From the NCBI GenBank assembly GCA_016210495.1, contig JACQUC010000129.1, positions 1 through 64,000 of the forward strand: DNA of 64,000 nt, in the 5' to 3' direction. Below the pieces are notes generated by a model, which made no database searches, had not been told where the DNA came from, and saw only the letters and a program-made list of their open reading frames with translations. The position numbers and the translations under genes were made by a program. The DNA is from Chloroflexota bacterium. Lineage in GTDB: Bacteria; Chloroflexota; FW602-bin22; JACPRP01. Of this stretch, positions 58,775-64,000 are shown piece after piece; the stretch's first letter is position 1, and every line of letters starts with the position of its first letter.

Positions 58775-59842
58775 TCACTGCGCCGCTGTGAAGCCGAGGG
58801 TGTCGGCAACGAGTTTGCGAATCTTGGCCGTGCTCTGTGCTTTCTCGAAGCTGTCTTCGTACAGGATCTGATATTCCTTGCCACACATAAACTTGTCTAG
58901 CACAAGCGGACCATCACAGGGCTTGAGAGGACCCCAGTTGGCCTTGATCCAACCTGGCGTCGCTTCAGCCGTGGCCGCCCACGCGCTGAAAAGCTTCGCA
59001 GCGTTGGGGTTGGGACCATCCTTAATGACGGACACGAGCTGCGGCTGCGAGAGATTTGGGCCTACAGGAGCCAACCCCAAGGGCGCTCCCTTTGCCTGCT
59101 CCTCGGCAACCACGGTCAAGACCACAATGCCGATAAGTAGCTCGCCGCTGGCAACGCGCGGGATGATATCTTCCGATCTCCCCCAGGCTGCGGGCTTCTG
59201 CTTCTTGAGCTCCGTCAAGAACGACATCAGCTTGGCTTCGTCCCAGATGGAAGCGGCCCCCTCCCAGCCGGCACCAGTTCTCTGCGTGCCGATTCTGCCC
59301 TGGAATTTCGGGTTAAGGAGGTCCTCCCATTTCTTGGGCACATCGTTCGCCGCCACCTGATTGGTGTTGTAGATTACCCCCCACGGCATGTCACGCACGA
59401 CCGACCCCTTGCTATCAAGCACGATGCGCTTCGGGTCCACCCCCGCGCCAGCATAGTCGTGGGCTACCAGAAGGTTCCTTTGATACAGTGGCTCAAAAGC
59501 TGCCACGCTGCCGGTGCCAACGTCGGTGGAGACTCGCCCGGCTTGCTGCTCAGTGATGATCCGCGGTGCCAGTTGTGGCGCCAACAGGGGGTACCCTTCC
59601 ACTTTGATGCCGGCGAACTTCTTCTGAAATGTGTCAATCAAAAGATCAAAAAGGTCAGGGCTTACGGCCGAATGCCAGACTACCCCGCCTTCTTTCTTGG
59701 CGGCATCGTACAACGAGTCGAGATAGCTCGTCTTCGCTGGAGCAGACTTGGGCGCAGCAGGGACGGGGGCCGCGGGCGCGCACGCTGCCAGCAGGAAAGA
59801 CACCACAAAAAAGCACCCCAGGATAACTTTCGGTTTCCTCAT
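58775..59842 (-). CDS. ABC-type substrate-binding lipoprotein
   Basis: 355 residues with a lipoprotein signal peptide (GCFFVVSFLLAACAPA, lipobox LAAC) and an Ala/Pro-rich linker. The mature part is of the FbpA/PotD-like type II binding-protein class: YDAAKKEGGVVWHSAVSPDL, GIKVEGYPLLAPQL, DMPWGVIYNTNQV, KWEDLLNPKFQGRI. Ligands of such proteins include iron, organic acids and phosphonates; none can be assigned from sequence. AAAGGAGTCTG precedes the start. Anchored outside, delivers substrate to the permease encoded downstream. Confidence 0.92.
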   Translation of the reverse strand: MRKPKVILGCFFVVSFLLAACAPAAPVPAAPKSAPAKTSYLDSLYDAAKKEGGVVWHSAVSPDLFDLLIDTFQKKFAGIKVEGYPLLAPQLAPRIITEQQAGRVSTDVGTGSVAAFEPLYQRNLLVAHDYAGAGVDPKRIVLDSKGSVVRDMPWGVIYNTNQVAANDVPKKWEDLLNPKFQGRIGTQRTGAGWEGAASIWDEAKLMSFLTELKKQKPAAWGRSEDIIPRVASGELLIGIVVLTVVAEEQAKGAPLGLAPVGPNLSQPQLVSVIKDGPNPNAAKLFSAWAATAEATPGWIKANWGPLKPCDGPLVLDKFMCGKEYQILYEDSFEKAQSTAKIRKLVADTLGFTAAQ

Positions 59843-59976
59843 GGTATCAGACTCCTTTCGTAGGTATTCGGATTACGGGCACAAATAGTACTTTGCTGGA
59901 CGACCGGCTACCTCCTTCCCCATAATATGAGGTCTATCCGACCGATCTATTGACCACTGTCAAGGGTGTCCGGATT

Positions 59977-61488
59977 CTATACCGCTGTGTCCCCCTCTCC
60001 TGGAACAAAGAGGGCAGTGGTAACATATGGCCCTGGCTTCTCCCCTTCAGGAAACATCGCCTGGCCGTACTTCTCGTTGACGCGGCGAATAAGTGAATCG
60101 CTCGGTTTCACCATGCGGTGCCAACGTCGGTCCAGCTCCACGGGACGGCAGGCGTCGACGACTACGGCCGATCGATAGGTCGCCTTGTGGGGATGCACGG
60201 GATACTCGGCTCTGGTAAAGGCCCGAGTGGGATCGAGGAGCGACAGGTGACTGGCCCAGCAATAGTCCAGAATCTGGATCGCTCTGCTGCCATCCGTGGC
60301 AGTCGAAACCCGCCACATAACCTCAGTAAGATTGGACGGGTCAATATCCTCGTCCACTACGATCACCCAGTTGCCCAGGTAGGCTCCACGATGGCACTGT
60401 GACGCGATGATTCCAGCCTGTCGAGAATGTCCGGCGTAAGAGTTCCTGATCGCTATAACAATGATGTGCACATCGAAATAGCACGCCACCCCTTTGATCT
60501 CCCGGACGCCCGCTCGTTCCAATTGGTCCCAAACAGTGGCTGCACTGTTCACGTCTTGCCCAGACGCTGTTTTCCCCGGGGGGTGATATATGGGCATGCG
60601 TCCGGTCAGCATCGGATTGTCCCGATGATAAACAGCCTTGACTCTGACCACGGGCAGCATTCTAGGCTCGCTATACCCTGAGGCCTCCCCAAAAGGCCCC
60701 TCCATCATTTCGTCGCCCGGCACGATCTCCCCCTCGACTGCGATCTCAGCTCGGGCCGGAATGGGGAGACCTGTCACAGGCCCACGCACTACCTCTTCCG
60801 GCACTCCCTTGAGCCACCCGGAGAAAGAGAGCTCACTGGCTATGTCGACGTGGGTGATGTGTCCACCTGAAGCGAGCAACTGAGCGGGATCAACGGCGAA
60901 TACCGCCACGATTGGACACGGCTTCTCCTGGGCAAGATACTTCTCCCTGATTAGGTAGCCGTCTTTGCCCTCTGAGATGTGTATGCCCAAGGTCGCCCGG
61001 TCGTGGACCTGCATTCGATAGCTGCCACAGTTTAATCTTCCAGTCTCAGGATCCTGTGTGATTACCATGTCCATGGTTCCAATGTATCGGCCACCGTCCT
61101 CCTCGTGCCACTTAGGCACTGGAAACTTAAGAAGGTCTACGTCCTCGCCTGTGAGCACGTTCTCCAGAATGGGACCCTCGTTCACCTCAATAGATGGCGT
61201 AGGACTGAATGAGCGGAGGTGCTCTTTCCACTCCCTGGTTAGAGCAATCCCTCGGCTTTCAGTCGACCAGTTGGTAGCCAGGAAGAATTGACGCAGGTCC
61301 CGACCCAGGATGTTGGCTAGGATCCTGTGCCCGGTGGGATACCCCGGTATATTGTCTATTAGTACCGCTTTGGGGGACAGGTAGCTTATCGCCCCAACCT
61401 CTTCCTCCCAATGGGCTCCGTGCAGATGGAGCAGTTGCCCATCCCTATCCAACAGATCCACGTACTCCCTTAAGTCTCTGTATGCCAT
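59977..61488 (-). CDS. UbiD-family decarboxylase
   Basis: 503 residues from ATG with TAGGAGC in front. UbiD motifs: FPVPKWHEEDGGRYIG, GLHIS-like TLGIHISEGKDGY, EGPFGEASGYSEPRMLPVVR with the conserved acidic residues, and IVVDEDIDPSNLTEVMWRV. It uses prenylated FMN for reversible (de)carboxylation of aromatic or unsaturated acids; UbiX, which makes the cofactor, is not in the window. It lies between the transporter genes and the M24-fold gene, whose stop is 23 nt upstream. Confidence 0.93.
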   Translation of the reverse strand: MAYRDLREYVDLLDRDGQLLHLHGAHWEEEVGAISYLSPKAVLIDNIPGYPTGHRILANILGRDLRQFFLATNWSTESRGIALTREWKEHLRSFSPTPSIEVNEGPILENVLTGEDVDLLKFPVPKWHEEDGGRYIGTMDMVITQDPETGRLNCGSYRMQVHDRATLGIHISEGKDGYLIREKYLAQEKPCPIVAVFAVDPAQLLASGGHITHVDIASELSFSGWLKGVPEEVVRGPVTGLPIPARAEIAVEGEIVPGDEMMEGPFGEASGYSEPRMLPVVRVKAVYHRDNPMLTGRMPIYHPPGKTASGQDVNSAATVWDQLERAGVREIKGVACYFDVHIIVIAIRNSYAGHSRQAGIIASQCHRGAYLGNWVIVVDEDIDPSNLTEVMWRVSTATDGSRAIQILDYCWASHLSLLDPTRAFTRAEYPVHPHKATYRSAVVVDACRPVELDRRWHRMVKPSDSLIRRVNEKYGQAMFPEGEKPGPYVTTALFVPGEGDTAV

Positions 61489-61511
61489 TTCAGCTCCTAC
61501 CCGGCGTTCTG

Positions 61512-62663
61512 CTAGCGGCGCATTATCGAATCGTAGGGCAACTGTGAAAGCCTCCGGCACCCATCTTCGGTGACGACGATGGTATCCCCGAGGGTGTGTC
61601 CGCCGTATCCGCCTTCGTGTTCAGTGTAGGGGTGATTCACGAACGTCATCCCTGCCTGCAATCGCGTATCCGGCGGAATCACGTCGGTATTCAACAAACC
61701 TATGTGCTGCAGCGACCAAGCTGCGCCCGATAGGCCTGCCGAGGCAGCCATCTCCTTCACCTCAGACTCGACATCTTGCACCGTCAGGCCCGGCCGCGCT
61801 CGACTCACGACTGCCTCGTACATCCGGACGTGCAGTTTGAAGATGCGGTCGAACTCGGGCTCCACCCGGCCCAGCGCGATAGGGCGGACTATCTGGGTGT
61901 AATACCCGCAGTAGGATGGACCGATTTCGTTGACGATGAGGTCATTTGGCCGCATAACGCGATCAGATGGGCCGTAGGGTATGCTTTGGCCCTTTTCGGA
62001 ATAGCGGCTGAAGGATGTCATCAGGAAGAAGCTTGGAGGCAGCGCCCCAAGCGAAGTCATTCGGGAATCAGTCGCTACCCAGGCCTCGCGGTCGGTAATG
62101 CCGGGGCGGGCTACCTCCAGAAGCGCCTTTACCCCCTGGTCGGCGATCCACGCGCTACGTTCCATGCAATCAAGCTCGAATGGCGTCTTGACCATTCGCA
62201 GCTTGGAGAACATGTCATAGCTGTCCACAAACATCGCCGCGGGCAAGCGTTCGACAAGCCCGCGATAGATGTAGGACGGAGTGCATCGGAAGTCCATCCC
62301 AATCACTCCGCCCGGGCATCCAAGCTTGTTGACTCGGTTTGCCAGATAGTCAACGTACTGCGCCTTACCGACCGCCACGACGGGCAACCAAGAAACCCTC
62401 ATTGCCCAGCTAGCGTGTCCGAGGGTCCAGGCGCATAGAACCGGTTCCCCTTCGCGCGGGAACACAATGTACTCGTCGTCGAACCACGGCCCGTAGTTGC
62501 AGACCCAGCGGAAAACCCCGGAGCGATCCCCATAGTTGCCGTTCAGGCCGGCGATTACCAGACAATCGATGCCACGATCGGCCATTTCGCTGCGGATTCG
62601 TCGATGACGCTCCGCGCCCTCTTCTGCCGGAGCGCTTGGTACTTGCCAGGGCATCAGAGCCAT
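61512..62663 (-). CDS. M24 peptidase-fold (pita-bread) protein with altered metal site
   Basis: 383 residues. N-terminal creatinase-like domain (MADRGIDCLVIAGLNGNYGD) and a C-terminal pita-bread domain. The places for the five metal ligands read NDLIVNEIGPSYCGYYTQIV (usually D and D), SLQHIGLL (usually GH), NHPYTEHEG and TIVVTEDGC; the first two aspartates are Glu and Gln. The protein is therefore probably not a dinuclear aminopeptidase; it may be a creatinase-like hydrolase of C-N bonds. Start ATG with AAGGAAAGGGG. Part of the UbiD/corrinoid cluster. Confidence 0.82.
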   Translation of the reverse strand: MALMPWQVPSAPAEEGAERHRRIRSEMADRGIDCLVIAGLNGNYGDRSGVFRWVCNYGPWFDDEYIVFPREGEPVLCAWTLGHASWAMRVSWLPVVAVGKAQYVDYLANRVNKLGCPGGVIGMDFRCTPSYIYRGLVERLPAAMFVDSYDMFSKLRMVKTPFELDCMERSAWIADQGVKALLEVARPGITDREAWVATDSRMTSLGALPPSFFLMTSFSRYSEKGQSIPYGPSDRVMRPNDLIVNEIGPSYCGYYTQIVRPIALGRVEPEFDRIFKLHVRMYEAVVSRARPGLTVQDVESEVKEMAASAGLSGAAWSLQHIGLLNTDVIPPDTRLQAGMTFVNHPYTEHEGGYGGHTLGDTIVVTEDGCRRLSQLPYDSIMRR

Positions 62664-62698
62664 TTCGTTTGTACCCCTTTCCTTCCAATAATCAGGTA

Positions 62699-63781
62699 TT
62701 ATTGGTAGACCCCATATTGGTGTGCCGCATCAACCATCGCTACAAAGTTCTCGGCCTTGCAGTAGTCGTGCAAGGAATTCGACGAACAAAGGATATATCC
62801 GCCCCCCGGTGCCGCTTTGGCGATAGTATCCTTTACGCTCTCGACCACCTCATCCGGACTGCCAAAGGGCAGCAGGAATCGGCAATCTATGTTGCCGATA
62901 ACGCACAACCTCCCGGCAAGACGTTGCTTAACCTCACCAATGTCCATACATTGCGGCTGGACCGGGTGAAACCCGTCGAAGCCCACCTCTACGAAGTCGT
63001 CGAGTATTGTCGACACATTGCCATCTGTGTGCTTCATAACCTTTAGCCCGAGACCGTGCACGAGCTCCACGATTTCCTTTTGGTAGGGTTTCACGAATTG
63101 CCGATAGTGCCGAGGAGACATCAAAGTGGTTCGCTCATCGGCTATGTCACCGGCCATATTGAAGAACTCGACGTTCATAGCGGCCGTCATTGTGATAACC
63201 GCCTTGATGTAATCCGTGGCAACTCGCATAAGACCGTGCACCAGAGATGGATTCAAAACGAAATCTGCCATCAAATTGCTCATGCCCCCGCGCAGAGTCC
63301 AGCCCAAGTGGACCGGGTCGTTCAGCCGCAGAAAGAGGGCCTTTTCTTTCCCTACCCTGTCAACAATGTAGCCGATTTCGTCGTAATCTTCTGCCTTGAT
63401 TTTGGACGCCATCTCGTAGCCATCGAGGTCCGCCTCGGTCTTGATCGGACCCGCTGTTTGCCACAGGCGCCCGTCTTTCCTCACAAAGGTGCGGCCATAC
63501 CTGTCCTGCCTGGCTTCGCCCGGAAGCATCTGGGCGAAGGCGGGGTCAGAGTTGGTGATCCGCAGGCCATCTAGCTCCATCTTTTCGGCCACCAGACATA
63601 GCAGCTCTGCGTTCTCGAAGGATCTCGCAGCATGCGAGCCTGGTTCTACGCTACGCGGGACATCGATCTGGAGAAGCCTGGCCAGTTTCTTGAGAGCCGG
63701 CAGATCGATGGCCTCGATGACGGGCACCCGATCGGGCTGCTGGCAACTCAGAGCGCGGAGAATCCTCTCTTTTCCATTCAC
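62699..63781 (-). CDS. Uroporphyrinogen decarboxylase-like methyltransferase
   Basis: 360 residues of the UroD/MtaA superfamily: MNGKERILRALSCQQPDRVP, RLNDPVHLGWTLRGG, DIADERTTLMSPRHYRQFVK, KVMKHTDGNVSTILDDFV, VIGNIDCRFLLPFGSPDEVV and GGGYILCSSNSLHDY. Members next to a corrinoid protein move methyl groups between a methylated donor, the cobalamin and a carrier (zinc-type thiol activation). It starts 12 nt after the stop of a corrinoid protein, which supports that role. The typical HxCxnC zinc pattern is not evident (HTDGN at that place). Confidence 0.85.
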   Translation of the reverse strand: MNGKERILRALSCQQPDRVPVIEAIDLPALKKLARLLQIDVPRSVEPGSHAARSFENAELLCLVAEKMELDGLRITNSDPAFAQMLPGEARQDRYGRTFVRKDGRLWQTAGPIKTEADLDGYEMASKIKAEDYDEIGYIVDRVGKEKALFLRLNDPVHLGWTLRGGMSNLMADFVLNPSLVHGLMRVATDYIKAVITMTAAMNVEFFNMAGDIADERTTLMSPRHYRQFVKPYQKEIVELVHGLGLKVMKHTDGNVSTILDDFVEVGFDGFHPVQPQCMDIGEVKQRLAGRLCVIGNIDCRFLLPFGSPDEVVESVKDTIAKAAPGGGYILCSSNSLHDYCKAENFVAMVDAAHQYGVYQ

Positions 63782-63793
63782 TTCAGCAACTCC

Positions 63794-64000
63794 CTACCCG
63801 CGAAATTGAATCAGCTCTTTGCTCCTACGCGCAGCCGAGCTAGCATCCGGCGCGTAGCCATCTGCGCCTATTGAGTCAGCAAACGCCTGAGTCACGGGAG
63901 CTCCGCCCACCAGGACCTTAACGCGTTCGCGCAGGCCCGCCGCTTCCAGAGCTTGGATTGTGGCTCTCATCTCTAGCATCGTGCTGCTAAGTAGGGCCGA
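63794..64000 (-). CDS. Corrinoid (B12-binding) methyltransferase protein, C-terminal part
   Basis: The frame is open to the right window edge, so the N-terminus with the cobalamin-binding DxHxxG motif is outside. The visible part reads SALLSSTMLEMRATIQALEA, AGLRERVKVLVGGAPVTQAF and ADSIGADGYAPDASSA. This is the end of the B12-binding domain of MtbC/MttC-like proteins (S-x-L, VKVMVGGAPVT, GADGYAPDA). It is the methyl carrier for the adjacent UroD-like methyltransferase. Confidence 0.92.
   Translation of the reverse strand, partial: SALLSSTMLEMRATIQALEAAGLRERVKVLVGGAPVTQAFADSIGADGYAPDASSAARRSKELIQFRG

Overview
The window looks like a chromosomal segment of a GC-rich, probably anaerobic or facultative bacterium. 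Gene content and the many dispersed palindromic repeats suggest Chloroflexota (Anaerolineae/Dehalococcoidia-like), but there is no rRNA or other marker, so this is an inference of moderate confidence. I saw no tRNA, rRNA, CRISPR array or complete insertion sequence.

Layout. 1-4.5 kb: a decaying defence/toxin-antitoxin area (a Res-type helicase-nuclease cut by the window edge, a HicA-like protein, a C-terminal hsdM remnant, a HEPN pair). 4.8-8.3 kb: a sulfur-trafficking operon with four DsrE-like proteins, two TusA-like proteins and a CopD-like membrane protein. 8.4-13.2 kb: NAD synthetase, a GT39-type membrane protein and a diguanylate cyclase. 13.2-17.7 kb (minus strand): a compact operon for Fe-S/nitric-oxide metabolism (ScdA_N-like protein, ferredoxin, Mrp ATPase, NnrS-like protein with three DUF1858 domains, DUF2249, an unannotated small gene with two in-frame UGA codons, NifU C-domain). 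17.9-25.8 kb: small TA-like genes, then lgt-DUF2085-ccdA-tlpA, an M56 peptidase, DUF1992, HicAB, an SDR enzyme and MntA with a truncated HepT. 26-48.6 kb: a large exopolysaccharide cluster (GT2 and GT4 transferases, three large GT39-like membrane proteins, YfhO, O-antigen ligase/polymerase, a GH39-like hydrolase, a polyprenyl-phosphate sugar transferase). 48.6-54.3 kb: pth and mfd, separated by a block of TA genes. 54.4-64 kb (minus strand): a catabolic cluster (corrinoid protein, UroD-like methyltransferase, M24-fold protein, UbiD decarboxylase, ABC-type binding protein and permease, PrpF isomerase, LysR regulator).

The most unusual item is the gene at 13441-13728. It sits with its own ribosome-binding site in a gap of an otherwise tightly packed operon. 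Its reading frame is open except for two UGA codons that fall at the variable residue and the second cysteine of an HMA-type GMxCxxC motif. A hairpin with an 8-bp stem follows immediately. I propose a selenoprotein; a decayed gene is the alternative.

The second theme is repeats: a ~215-bp element in three copies (6.7, 28.3, 36.7 kb), a family of short palindromes with GTAGGGGC/GCCCCTAC-type ends and interchangeable cores, and related sequences that have entered two GT39 coding regions without breaking the frame. The third is a ~100-residue domain repeated seven times at the C-termini of three GT39-like proteins.
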